6,486 nucleotides of DNA, taken from Flavobacteriales bacterium. Lineage in GTDB: Bacteria > Bacteroidota > Bacteroidia > Flavobacteriales > BACL11. The position numbers and the translations under genes are program-made. Positions 1 to 6,338 of the stretch are shown piece by piece. The notes beneath the pieces were generated by a model. That model did not search any database and was not told the DNA's origin. It saw only the letters and a program-made list of their open reading frames with translations. The stretch lies in contig PBVH01000024.1 in assembly GCA_002728175.1 (NCBI GenBank), positions 112,305 through 118,790 on the forward strand, read 5' to 3'. How positions within the stretch are numbered: position 1 is the stretch's first letter; every line of letters begins with the position of its first letter.

Positions 1-405
1 TTTGTTTTATCAGAGAAAAAAGTATTGAATCTTAATATAAATACAACATTTTTAAAATTAATTTGTATTCTATTTGTTGCTTTCGCTTTTTTGTTCTTCA
101 AAAATGCATATACAATATCTGTACTCATACTAACTATACTGATTTTACTTTATATTATTTATTACAGACCTGATTGGATAGGATATTTTTTTAGTATGTA
201 TTTAATTATTCATGTCTTCCCTTTTTTATTAGTGAATGGAGTTTTAACTGGTTATATCACTGATTTTCCACCTGTTTGGTATGATAGTAATAATATAATT
301 GGTGTTAGGCTAGGAACAATTCCTGTAGAGGACTTTTTATATAGTTTTATTTTGTTATTTTTAAATACAAGTTTGTTTGAGTATCTAAGAAAGAAAACTA
401 TTTAA
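1..405 (+). CDS. crtY: Lycopene cyclase, CrtYcd membrane type (3' part, start outside window)
   Basis: This integral membrane enzyme would cyclise the psi ends of lycopene to beta-ionone rings. The reading frame is open from base 1 with no ATG, and the TTG at 25 is merely an internal codon, so the gene begins upstream and about 134 C-terminal residues are visible. They contain four hydrophobic helices (roughly bases 46-96, 109-165, 181-235 and 325-365). A loop rich in F-P-P-x-W-Y-D lies before the fourth helix, and the motif PVEDFLY (322-342) is followed by LLFLN and FEY. The P-x-E-[ED]-F-x-[YF] motif is the hallmark of the CrtYc/CrtYd lycopene cyclase domain. The visible part would be the second (CrtYd-like) half of a fused protein of about 230 residues, as is usual in Bacteroidota. 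This family includes monocyclases and bicyclases, and the sequence here does not decide between them. The stop is 4 bp before the next small ORF, which implies co-transcription. Confidence 0.85.
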   Translation, partial: FVLSEKKVLNLNINTTFLKLICILFVAFAFLFFKNAYTISVLILTILILLYIIYYRPDWIGYFFSMYLIIHVFPFLLVNGVLTGYITDFPPVWYDSNNIIGVRLGTIPVEDFLYSFILLFLNTSLFEYLRKKTI

Positions 406-409
406 TATT

Positions 410-589
410 ATGAATAAATCAAAAATTACTTGGCTGATCCTTTCTTCTTTTGGAATTATGTTTGCTATTTTATCATGGTTACAAGAATCAATATATCAAA
501 TAAATTTTTTATTAGATGGACCAAAGAAAGGTGTTTGGGCATTTTTTTTAGGTCTATTTCTTTATAAGTATTTAGCTAAAAAAGCATAA
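410..589 (+). CDS. Small two-helix membrane protein, unknown function (59 aa)
   Basis: I do not recognise this gene. It starts with ATG at 410 and ends with TAA at 587-589, giving 59 residues. It begins MNKSK, then has a hydrophobic helix (about residues 7-24), a short polar loop (QESIYQINFLLDGPKKG, residues 25-41) and a second helix (about 42-55), and ends in KYLAKKA. Lysines at both ends and in the loop fit a helical hairpin in the inner membrane with both ends cytoplasmic. It is real rather than noise because it fills almost the whole gap between two genes, 4 bp after the cyclase stop and 10 bp before the nuclease start, on the same strand, with a clean hydrophobicity pattern. Its position suggests a small accessory subunit or stabiliser for the membrane-bound lycopene cyclase, but that is inference from location only. 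Confidence 0.65.
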   Translation: MNKSKITWLILSSFGIMFAILSWLQESIYQINFLLDGPKKGVWAFFLGLFLYKYLAKKA

Positions 590-599
590 TTTTATTTTT

Positions 600-1331
600 A
601 TGCAAATAGAGAGAATAGAAATAGATGGTAGACGTCATTATAAGGTTGTAGATAATTTAAAATTGGTTGGAGTATTCCCGTCTGTTACTTCAATACTTTC
701 AGAAACTTCTGATAAATCTTCATTAAATGAATGGATTTTAAGAGTTGGTGAAAAAGAAGCTGAGCGAATATCTACATTATCAATGAATAGGGGTACTGTA
801 ATGCATAGGTTAATTGAATTGTATAAACCATTAATTGGTAGTAGTGAACAGAAATTAATTGAACTTAAAAAAACTGCTACTACCGATAAAGAAATATCTT
901 GTTTTGAAAAAAAATTTATTGATGAGGGATGGGATATGTTTATGAAATTTTATTTTAATTCCCAGCTTTTTTTTGATAGAATAGATCATGTTATGGAAGC
1001 AGAAACTTTTTTGTGGAGTAAAATAGGTTATGCAGGTACTGTGGATAACGTTTCCCAAACAAAAGATGGTAAAATATTAGTAATAGATTATAAAAATAGT
1101 CGTAAAGCTAAAAAAGAGCAGTGGGTAGAAGATTATTATTTACAAATTTCTGCATATTACGTTGCGTACTGGCAACGTAAGAGAATAAAAGCACATGGTG
1201 CTGAGATATGGATAGCTAACGAAGAAGATAGTAGACCGCAGATTTTTGAATTAACACAAAATGAAATACAATACTACTTTAATAAGTTTCAAAAAAGACT
1301 TTCTGAATATAAATTAAAGTTTAAAAATTAA
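600..1331 (+). CDS. PD-(D/E)XK nuclease, RecB/MGME1-like exonuclease
   Basis: This is a predicted metal-dependent DNA exonuclease of 243 residues acting in the cytoplasm. The core motifs appear in the order expected for RecB/Cas4/MGME1-like nucleases. R64-G-T-x-M-H69 with E73 forms the N-terminal helix motif. E133/E135 precede GYAGTVD ending at D149. I162-D163-Y-K165 is the D-x-K catalytic strand, and Q182-I-S-A-Y186 is the Q-x-x-x-Y helix. D149, D163 and K165 should form the metal site. No helicase domain or cysteine cluster is present, so this is a stand-alone nuclease, closer to MGME1-type or phage exonucleases than to Cas4 or AddB. The N-terminal SVTSIL segment is also common in such exonucleases. 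It lies 10 bp after the small membrane protein, probably as the last gene of the cyclase transcript, and 109 bp before umuD. A role in processing damaged or flapped DNA is plausible. The substrate cannot be read from the sequence. Confidence 0.8.
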   Translation: MQIERIEIDGRRHYKVVDNLKLVGVFPSVTSILSETSDKSSLNEWILRVGEKEAERISTLSMNRGTVMHRLIELYKPLIGSSEQKLIELKKTATTDKEISCFEKKFIDEGWDMFMKFYFNSQLFFDRIDHVMEAETFLWSKIGYAGTVDNVSQTKDGKILVIDYKNSRKAKKEQWVEDYYLQISAYYVAYWQRKRIKAHGAEIWIANEEDSRPQIFELTQNEIQYYFNKFQKRLSEYKLKFKN

Positions 1332-1346
1332 TTCTTCTTTGCTGAT

Positions 1347-1362
1347 AATTTACACGTAAATT
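1347..1362. promoter_or_regulatory. Perfect 7-2-7 palindrome upstream of umuD, candidate operator
   Basis: AATTTAC-AC-GTAAATT is a perfect inverted repeat, 16 bp in total, in the 109-bp spacer between the nuclease and umuD, with its last base 78 bp before the umuD start. A second short palindrome, CTATA-A-TATAG, lies at 1367-1377. umuDC operons are normally damage-induced, so an operator for a LexA-like or other HTH-S24 repressor is expected hereabouts. This one does not match any LexA box I know. Because the DNA is so AT-rich, chance palindromes of this size are common. A weak terminator for the nuclease gene is the alternative, but the stem would be nearly all A-T. Confidence 0.3.
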
Positions 1363-1440
1363 TTATCTATAATATAGTTATTAACAGTATTATTTTTTAG
1401 AGATAATAATTTATATTTTTAATGACTTAAAATAAGTATT

Positions 1441-1893
1441 TTGAAATTACAATTATTACATAAAAATCCTCAAGTTAATTTATATATTGCAAATGTAGAT
1501 AATACATTTAAAGCACCTTATTTTTCTGGTGGAGTATCTGCTGGTTTTCCATCTCCAGCTGAAGATCACATACATACCAAACTTGACTTAAATGAATTGC
1601 TAATTACACATCCTTCTGCTACTTACTATGTCCGTGTTGTAGGTGATAGTATGCTTGAGGCAGGTATAGTGAGTGGTGATTTATTAATTGTAGATAGATC
1701 AATAGAAGTGAAAAATAATAGTATTGTTGTAGCTTATGTTGATGGAGAATTTACAGTTAAGCGATTTCAAAAAATATTTAATAAAGTTTATTTAAAACCT
1801 GAAAATAAACAATATAAATCTATCGAAATCAAAAAGGATATGGATTTTGAAGTATTCGGTGTTGTTGTTCACGCAATACATCATTTCATATGA
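1441..1893 (+). CDS. umuD: UmuD, self-cleaving subunit of DNA polymerase V (S24 peptidase)
   Basis: UmuD is cleaved on RecA-ssDNA filaments to UmuD', which pairs with UmuC to form the translesion polymerase Pol V. The protein has 150 residues and one S24 domain. The cleavage site is A34-G35 within SAGFPSPAED, corresponding to Cys24-Gly25 of E. coli UmuD. The nucleophile is S70 in GDSM and the general base is K107 in TVKR. The spacing of 35 residues from cleavage site to Ser and 37 from Ser to Lys equals that in E. coli, so the protease should be active. No DNA-binding HTH is present, which separates it from LexA. The start is TTG at 1441: an in-frame TGA at 1423-1425 closes the frame upstream and no other Met occurs before residue 71. 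The arm before the cleavage site is about 10 residues longer than in E. coli. The stop overlaps umuC by ATGA, so the two are translationally coupled. Confidence 0.92.
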   Translation: MKLQLLHKNPQVNLYIANVDNTFKAPYFSGGVSAGFPSPAEDHIHTKLDLNELLITHPSATYYVRVVGDSMLEAGIVSGDLLIVDRSIEVKNNSIVVAYVDGEFTVKRFQKIFNKVYLKPENKQYKSIEIKKDMDFEVFGVVVHAIHHFI

Positions 1894-3140
1894 TTGGTTT
1901 AGCAGATTGCAATAATTTTTATGCGTCATGTGAACGAGTATTTAATCCTAAATTAAAGAATAAACCTGTTGTTGTTTTGTCAAATAATGATGGTTGCGTA
2001 ATTGCAAGAAGTAATGAGGCAAAATTATTAGGTGTAAAAATGGGAGAACCTGCTTTCAAAATTAAATCATTAATCAAAAATCATGATATTGCTGTTTTTT
2101 CAACAAATTTTGCGCTTTATGGAGATTTTTCTGATAGAGTTATGAGTATTTTAAAATCAGAAATAGATAATGTAGAGGTTTATTCTATTGATGAAGCATT
2201 TTTAGATTTTCAAGGCATAGATTCTCTGGCAAAAGCAGAATATATTATTCAAAAAGTGAAGAAATGGACAGGTATTCCTATTTCTATTGGTATTGCTCCA
2301 ACTAAAGTGTTAGCAAAGCTAGCCAATACTATTGCAAAAAAATATACCAACAAAGGAGTATTTTTATTAGATAGTCCATCACTAATTAATAGAGCATTAT
2401 CTTTTTTTTCTGTGGATGAATTATGGGGTATAGGTTCACGGTATGCTAAACGGTTAAAATATTTTGGAATAAATACAGCTTTGGATTTTAGAAATACTGA
2501 TAGGAAATGGTTGAGAAAAAATTTTTCAATTAATGCCGTTCATTTACAGAAAGAATTATACGGTAAAAGTATTTATGAATTGGAGACAAAAAAAGTAAGA
2601 AAAAAAAATATATGTACATCACGTTCTTTTTTTGAAGATATAAATAATTATTCAAGGTTAAGACAAGCTATAAGTCAATTTGCTAATAATTGTGCTGTTA
2701 AGTTAAGAAAAGAAAAAAGTTGTTGCTCTTGTGTCACTGTTTTTTTAAGAACAAATTTTTTTAAACAAGATAAAAAACAGTATTTCCCCGCTATTACTTT
2801 AAATTTTCCAACTCCTACAAACGATAGTATGGAAATTGTTAGTATGGCTAATATGGCTTTAAAAAAAATCTATAAAAAGGAATTTAACTATAAAAAAGCA
2901 GGAGTAATAGTACAAAATATTGTTCCTGCGGATTACGTACAAATGTCTTTATTTGATCAAATAAATAGAAAATCTAGAAGAAAAATCATGTCTTCGGTAG
3001 ATAAAATAAATTTATTAATGGGTAGAGATAAAATTTATTTAGCCTCGCAGTCAGCTAGAAATAGGATAGAAATGAAGCAACAAAGATTGTCCCCTTGCTA
3101 TACTACAAGATTTTCTGATATCTTAAAAATAAGTATATAA
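1890..3140 (+). CDS. umuC: UmuC, Y-family translesion DNA polymerase V catalytic subunit
   Basis: UmuC synthesises DNA across lesions with low fidelity as part of UmuD'2C. The protein has 416 residues, close to the 422 of E. coli. The palm and fingers hold LADCNNFYASCE with catalytic D6 and steric-gate Y11, then SNNDGCVIAR (31-40), and SIDEAF with catalytic D101-E102. SIGIAPTKVLAKLAN follows, and the helix-hairpin-helix thumb motif LWGIGSRYAKRL begins at L178. The little-finger domain covers about 235-345. Q351-M-S-L-F-D356 matches the beta-clamp binding motif. The C-terminal ~50 residues end in LSPCYTT and match the DUF4113 tail typical of UmuC proteins. All catalytic residues are intact. 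The start ATG overlaps the umuD stop by 4 bp (ATGA). The stop lies only 25 bp from the stop of the convergent minus-strand gene, with no convincing hairpin terminator between them. Confidence 0.95.
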   Translation: MIGLADCNNFYASCERVFNPKLKNKPVVVLSNNDGCVIARSNEAKLLGVKMGEPAFKIKSLIKNHDIAVFSTNFALYGDFSDRVMSILKSEIDNVEVYSIDEAFLDFQGIDSLAKAEYIIQKVKKWTGIPISIGIAPTKVLAKLANTIAKKYTNKGVFLLDSPSLINRALSFFSVDELWGIGSRYAKRLKYFGINTALDFRNTDRKWLRKNFSINAVHLQKELYGKSIYELETKKVRKKNICTSRSFFEDINNYSRLRQAISQFANNCAVKLRKEKSCCSCVTVFLRTNFFKQDKKQYFPAITLNFPTPTNDSMEIVSMANMALKKIYKKEFNYKKAGVIVQNIVPADYVQMSLFDQINRKSRRKIMSSVDKINLLMGRDKIYLASQSARNRIEMKQQRLSPCYTTRFSDILKISI

Positions 3141-3165
3141 ATAGATTTTATTATCTTTTTATAAA

Positions 3166-3546
3166 TTATTTTGCTTTAAAATACCCAAAAATAGCTAGCA
3201 GATAAACTACAATATCAGGAATTACCATTGAAATTCCAAAATTCATTAATGGTTCATTCGCAAATACTACAAAAAACATATACATTAAAATAGATGTTCC
3301 GATTAAATAAGATAGTAGTATTTTTTTTGCAATCTCTAACGGTGCATTTCTACACAACAAACAGATCAAGCCGACAATTAAAATAGCTGGAAATAATCCA
3401 TAGTGCATCACTTCTACCATTCTTATTGTTTCTTGTGAATTAGAATTAAGCATAGTTGGAGCCATACTTTTTATAGCAAATGCCATAATAAGAGACATTA
3501 AAATATTAAATACACCAACGATTGATAAAGAAATTTTTGTTTTCAT
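3166..3546 (-). CDS. Four-helix membrane protein, unknown function
   Basis: I do not recognise this 126-residue protein. It has four hydrophobic segments, at about residues 5-25, 47-65, 75-95 and 103-123. A polar stretch between the first two (S27-E45, with S-N-S-Q-E and R42) is probably extracytoplasmic, and the protein ends in FKAK. No catalytic motif stands out. H48-Y49-G50 at the start of helix 2 and P110-D111 in helix 4 are the only polar residues within or at the helix edges. It starts with ATG 38 bp after the doxX-like stop on the same strand, so it is probably the last gene of the pirin-doxX transcript. The four-helix topology and size resemble DoxX-like and DUF4345-like small membrane proteins, but I see no specific signature and leave it unnamed. 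It converges on umuC. Confidence 0.7.
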   Translation of the reverse strand: MKTKISLSIVGVFNILMSLIMAFAIKSMAPTMLNSNSQETIRMVEVMHYGLFPAILIVGLICLLCRNAPLEIAKKILLSYLIGTSILMYMFFVVFANEPLMNFGISMVIPDIVVYLLAIFGYFKAK

Positions 3547-3584
3547 TTTTTTAATTTTTTACTAATAAACAAATAATTTTAGAT

Positions 3585-4028
3585 TTATAGTGAAATAAAA
3601 TAAATTATTGTTGGTATAAATAAAATAATGCAGGTTTTTGAAAATATTTTTGAACTTATTTTTTTTGAATGCCAATAAGATATAACTATTAATGGAATTT
3701 GAAAGGGCATTCTAATTAATGCATCTATCTTTGAGATATTTAAGATATCTCTAGGTATCTCAGATACATATAAATATATATTGGCAGGAAATACAGCAAT
3801 TAATAGCATTATAATTCCCCATGCTGCTATTTTTCTTGTTTTATGAAACAACAATAATATACCAAGTAAGATTTCAAAAAAACCACTAATAAAAACAGCT
3901 TCTTTCTTCCAGCTGATATAGTTTGGTACAATTGATACAAAATATTCTACATCCACAAAATGTTTGATTCCAACAATTATATATAAGAAACTCATAATAT
4001 ATATTGTAATATTTTTAATGATAAGCAT
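3585..4028 (-). CDS. DoxX-like family membrane protein
   Basis: This is an inner-membrane protein of 147 residues with the DoxX-like pattern. Helix 1 (about 7-22) ends in G20-x-K-H23-F, followed by a loop with I-V-P35. Helix 2 (45-61) carries S-G49-x-x-E52-x-x-x-G56, helix 3 (67-87) ends in V-F-P81-A-N83-I, and R106-x-P-x-Q110 leads into helix 4 (about 108-119). A fifth hydrophobic segment at 132-146 is an extra C-terminal helix. G-x-K-H-F, SG-x-x-E and FPAN are typical of this family, which is linked loosely to redox or quinone-related membrane functions, although the biochemical role of most members is unknown. It starts 2 bp after the pirin stop, so the two are certainly in one operon and probably translationally coupled. 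No cysteines or heme-ligand pattern suggest a specific redox chemistry. Confidence 0.75.
   Translation of the reverse strand: MLIIKNITIYIMSFLYIIVGIKHFVDVEYFVSIVPNYISWKKEAVFISGFFEILLGILLLFHKTRKIAAWGIIMLLIAVFPANIYLYVSEIPRDILNISKIDALIRMPFQIPLIVISYWHSKKISSKIFSKTCIILFIPTIIYFISL
3733..3767. repeat. Two adjacent inverted repeats inside the doxX-like gene
   Basis: GAGATAT-TTAAG-ATATCTC (3733-3751) is a 7-bp perfect stem with a 5-base loop. Four bases later GTATCT-C-AGATAC (3755-3767) is a second inverted repeat. The TATCTC of the second could also pair with the GAGATA of the first, giving alternative folds. They lie within coding sequence and may be incidental in such AT-rich DNA. Confidence 0.3.
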
Positions 4029-4030
4029 TA

Positions 4031-4759
4031 TTATAATTGACTAGCGTAAGAACTATAAGATAGTTGAATTGGAGAAACAACAATAAATAATCTGCTTTTT
4101 TCTTTAAGTGTTATTGATATGTTATTTTCATTATAAATTTTAATAAAATCATCACTTTTCACTTCTATTCTATTAATTTTAAGTAGACCTTCAATTATAT
4201 AAATTGAATAGAATTTCAAGCTATTTAACTGCAAATTTTCATTATTATTAATAATTAACTCAAAAATTTCAACTCCTTCCGATTGAACTTTGAGTTGCGA
4301 TTTTTCTCCTATAATAGTTTTTTTATTATCGTAAATTTTAAATGTACTTGCTTGATAGTCTTTATATTTAGGCTTATTATTTATCGAAGTACATATGTTT
4401 GGATCAAGCCAAATTTGAAATATTGAACTATTTTTCTTTAAAAATTCAGAGTGAGATATACCAGAACCAGCTTGAATAATTTGTACGTCTCCTTTTTTTA
4501 ATGATATCCATTTTTTTATTAATGTATCATAATGTTTAATTTCACCATCAATTACATATGTAATGATTTCAAAACCTTTATGTGGGTGAAGGCCAATTGT
4601 ACTGTCAAAATTTGCTTTTGCATATGCCCAATAAAACAAGTTTGAATATGCTTTTAGTTTTCCGCCATCGTTGGGGAATCCAATTGGTTTATTTTCAATA
4701 ATTTCTCCATTATTGAATTCTCCATAAGCCTGTGATTTTTTAGAAATAATTTCAAGCAT
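4031..4759 (-). CDS. Pirin family protein (bicupin, YhhW/quercetin 2,3-dioxygenase-like)
   Basis: This cytoplasmic metal-binding cupin protein has 242 residues, close to the roughly 230 of E. coli YhhW. The N-terminal cupin holds the pirin signature: H58-P-H60-K-G-F-E64 with ITYVIDGEIKHYD, then QAGSGISHSE with H103 and E105. H58, H60, H103 and E105 match the four iron ligands of human pirin (His56, His58, His101, Glu103) in order and spacing, so the metal site should be intact. The C-terminal cupin (about 150-242) is divergent and lacks ligands, as is usual. Some members oxidise quercetin and others act as redox-sensing co-regulators, so the substrate here cannot be assigned. The ATG start at 4759 agrees with the family N-terminus. 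The gene leads a minus-strand operon with the doxX-like gene 2 bp downstream and diverges from crtD across a 97-bp spacer. Confidence 0.9.
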   Translation of the reverse strand: MLEIISKKSQAYGEFNNGEIIENKPIGFPNDGGKLKAYSNLFYWAYAKANFDSTIGLHPHKGFEIITYVIDGEIKHYDTLIKKWISLKKGDVQIIQAGSGISHSEFLKKNSSIFQIWLDPNICTSINNKPKYKDYQASTFKIYDNKKTIIGEKSQLKVQSEGVEIFELIINNNENLQLNSLKFYSIYIIEGLLKINRIEVKSDDFIKIYNENNISITLKEKSRLFIVVSPIQLSYSSYASQL

Positions 4760-4802
4760 ACAACAAAAATAAAACTAATTATTTTTTGATGGTAATATTA
4801 CT

Positions 4803-4810
4803 TAATTTTG
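4803..4810 (+). promoter_or_regulatory. Candidate Bacteroidota -7 promoter element for the crtD operon
   Basis: TAATTTTG exactly matches the Bacteroidota -7 consensus TAnnTTTG and lies in the 97-bp divergent spacer, 46 bp before the TTG start of crtD. A TTTG that could serve as the -33 element is at 4785-4788, but only 14 bp separate the two, shorter than the roughly 17-23 bp usual for this promoter type. The match is therefore partial. Confidence 0.4.
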
Positions 4811-4856
4811 CATATTAATTAAATACACTAAATTTTAAATTTATTTGTTGTAAAAA

Positions 4857-6338
4857 TTGCAAAAAAAAGTGTCAAAAAAAGTCATTATCATAGGTTCAGG
4901 TATTGCTGGTTTAGCAAGTGCAATTAGGTTATCTAGCAAAGGCTATTTAGTAACAGTTTATGAGTCAAATTCTTATGTTGGTGGAAAAATTTCTGAAATA
5001 AGAAAAAATGGTTACAGATTTGATACTGGTCCATCTTTATTTACTATGCCAAATTTAATTGATGAGTTAGTAAGTATCGGAAATATAAATTCAGATATTA
5101 AATTTGAGTATAAAAAAATAGATACTACTTGTAGTTATTTTTTTGATGATGGTATTATTTTAAATGCATATTCAGATCAGAATAAACTTAAAGATGAGCT
5201 TGTTAACAAATTAGATATAGATTCAAAAATAATTAGTAATTACTTAAATTATGTTGCGTTTTTGTTTAAATCTACACATAAAATATTTATTGAAAAATCT
5301 TTACATAAATTATCAACATACCTTTCATTTAAAACATTGGTTTCATTTTTTAAAATCCCATTTTTGAGTATATTTAAATCAATGCATAAGGTTAATACTA
5401 ATAGACTGAAAAATGATAAGTTAGTTAAAATTTTTAATCGCTATGCGACTTACAATGGATCAAACCCATATGTGGCACCAGGAATATTAAATGTAATATC
5501 TCATTTAGAACACAATGATGGAGTTTACTTGCCTAATAAGGGCATGAAATCAATCACGAATTGTCTTTATGAAATTTGCAAAAAAAATGATGTTGTTTTC
5601 GAATTAGATTCTAAAGTTGATAAAATAGAACTTTTGGATGGTATGGTCAAAGGTATTTATTCCAATGGTAAATATTCCTCTGCAGATATTATTATTTCTA
5701 ATATTGACATTCATTATTTATATAACAACTTGTTAAAAAAACCATATTATATAAATAAACATTCGAAAATTAATCGATCAACCTCCGCAATTATTTTTTA
5801 TTGGGGAATAAAAAAAACATTTAAAAAATTATCATTACATAATATTTTATTTGCAAAAGATTACAAACATGAGTTTGATGAGATTAAAACCTCTCAAAAT
5901 ATTCAGAGCGATCCTACTGTTTATATCAATATTACATCTAAGCATATATCCACGGATGCTCCAAAAGGTTCTGAAAACTGGTTTGTAATGATTAATGTGT
6001 CTTATGACAAAGGTCAAAATTGGCAAAAATTAGTGCAAGAAGCACGAGAAAAAATTATAAAAAAAGTTAACAATTTTTTAAATACTGATTTAGAAAAATT
6101 TATTGAGTACGAGACTTATATGGACCCAGTTAGCATACAATCAAAGACAGGCTCATTTAAAGGATCTCTTTATGGATCTTCATCAAATGATAAAATGTCT
6201 GCATTTTTAAGACATCCTAATTTCACAAATAAAATCAAAAACTTATATTTTTGTGGTGGTACTGTTCATCCAGGAGGAGGTATTCCTTTAGCTTTAAATT
6301 CTGCTAAAATTATTACAAATGAAATTATTTCAAATTAA
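4857..6338 (+). CDS. crtD: Carotenoid desaturase, probably 1'-hydroxycarotenoid 3',4'-desaturase CrtD
   Basis: This is an FAD-dependent, membrane-associated desaturase of the CrtI family, 493 residues long. The Rossmann motif is G13-S-G15-I-A-G18 with E36 binding the ribose. GGKISE (42-47), R54-F-D-T-G-P-S-L-F-T-M-P65 and Y199-N-G-S-N-P-Y205 follow. The C-terminal FAD motif is C466-G-G-T-V-H-P-G-G-G-I-P477. Two features favour CrtD over phytoene desaturase CrtI. First, the FD-T-G-P-S-LFTMP sequence is typical of Bacteroidota CrtD, whereas their CrtI usually reads FDMGPSWYxMP. Second, it directly overlaps a CruF-like hydroxylase, whose product CrtD would desaturate. No phytoene synthase is in view. 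An in-frame TAA at 4851-4853 limits the start to TTG at 4857 or GTG at 4869, and either leaves the FAD motif intact. The stop overlaps the next gene by 20 bp. CrtI remains the alternative. Confidence 0.85.
   Translation: MQKKVSKKVIIIGSGIAGLASAIRLSSKGYLVTVYESNSYVGGKISEIRKNGYRFDTGPSLFTMPNLIDELVSIGNINSDIKFEYKKIDTTCSYFFDDGIILNAYSDQNKLKDELVNKLDIDSKIISNYLNYVAFLFKSTHKIFIEKSLHKLSTYLSFKTLVSFFKIPFLSIFKSMHKVNTNRLKNDKLVKIFNRYATYNGSNPYVAPGILNVISHLEHNDGVYLPNKGMKSITNCLYEICKKNDVVFELDSKVDKIELLDGMVKGIYSNGKYSSADIIISNIDIHYLYNNLLKKPYYINKHSKINRSTSAIIFYWGIKKTFKKLSLHNILFAKDYKHEFDEIKTSQNIQSDPTVYINITSKHISTDAPKGSENWFVMINVSYDKGQNWQKLVQEAREKIIKKVNNFLNTDLEKFIEYETYMDPVSIQSKTGSFKGSLYGSSSNDKMSAFLRHPNFTNKIKNLYFCGGTVHPGGGIPLALNSAKIITNEIISN

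Noticed and set aside
25..405. Lycopene cyclase as a complete 126-residue protein starting at TTG 25
   Set aside because: The frame is open upstream to base 1 without a stop, and the family's fused form needs about 100 more N-terminal residues, so the gene is truncated by the window edge.
855..1058. 67-residue minus-strand ORF inside the nuclease gene
   Set aside because: It is wholly antisense to a well-supported nuclease with intact motifs, and its product is Lys/Phe/Ile-rich with no recognisable pattern. It is a shadow of AT-rich coding sequence.
600..1331. Cas4 or a CRISPR-associated nuclease
   Set aside because: No C-terminal cysteine cluster is present, and there are no cas genes or repeat arrays in the window. 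The motifs suit a stand-alone exonuclease.
1441..1893. LexA-type repressor
   Set aside because: No N-terminal DNA-binding domain is present: only about 34 residues precede the cleavage site, and the gene overlaps umuC.
3141..3165. Bidirectional terminator between umuC and the convergent membrane protein gene
   Set aside because: Only a 4-bp AGAT/ATCT stem followed by a T run can be formed, all weak pairs, and it is not distinguishable from chance in this AT-rich spacer.
4551..4564. Perfect palindrome ATTACATATGTAAT in the pirin gene
   Set aside because: It falls in the codons of the conserved I-T-Y-V segment of the pirin motif, so protein constraint and AT bias explain it.
4857..6338. Phytoene desaturase CrtI
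   Set aside because: The first conserved motif is FDTGPSLFTMP rather than the FDMGPSWYxMP form, and the overlap with a CruF-like gene favours CrtD. This is kept as the alternative rather than fully excluded.
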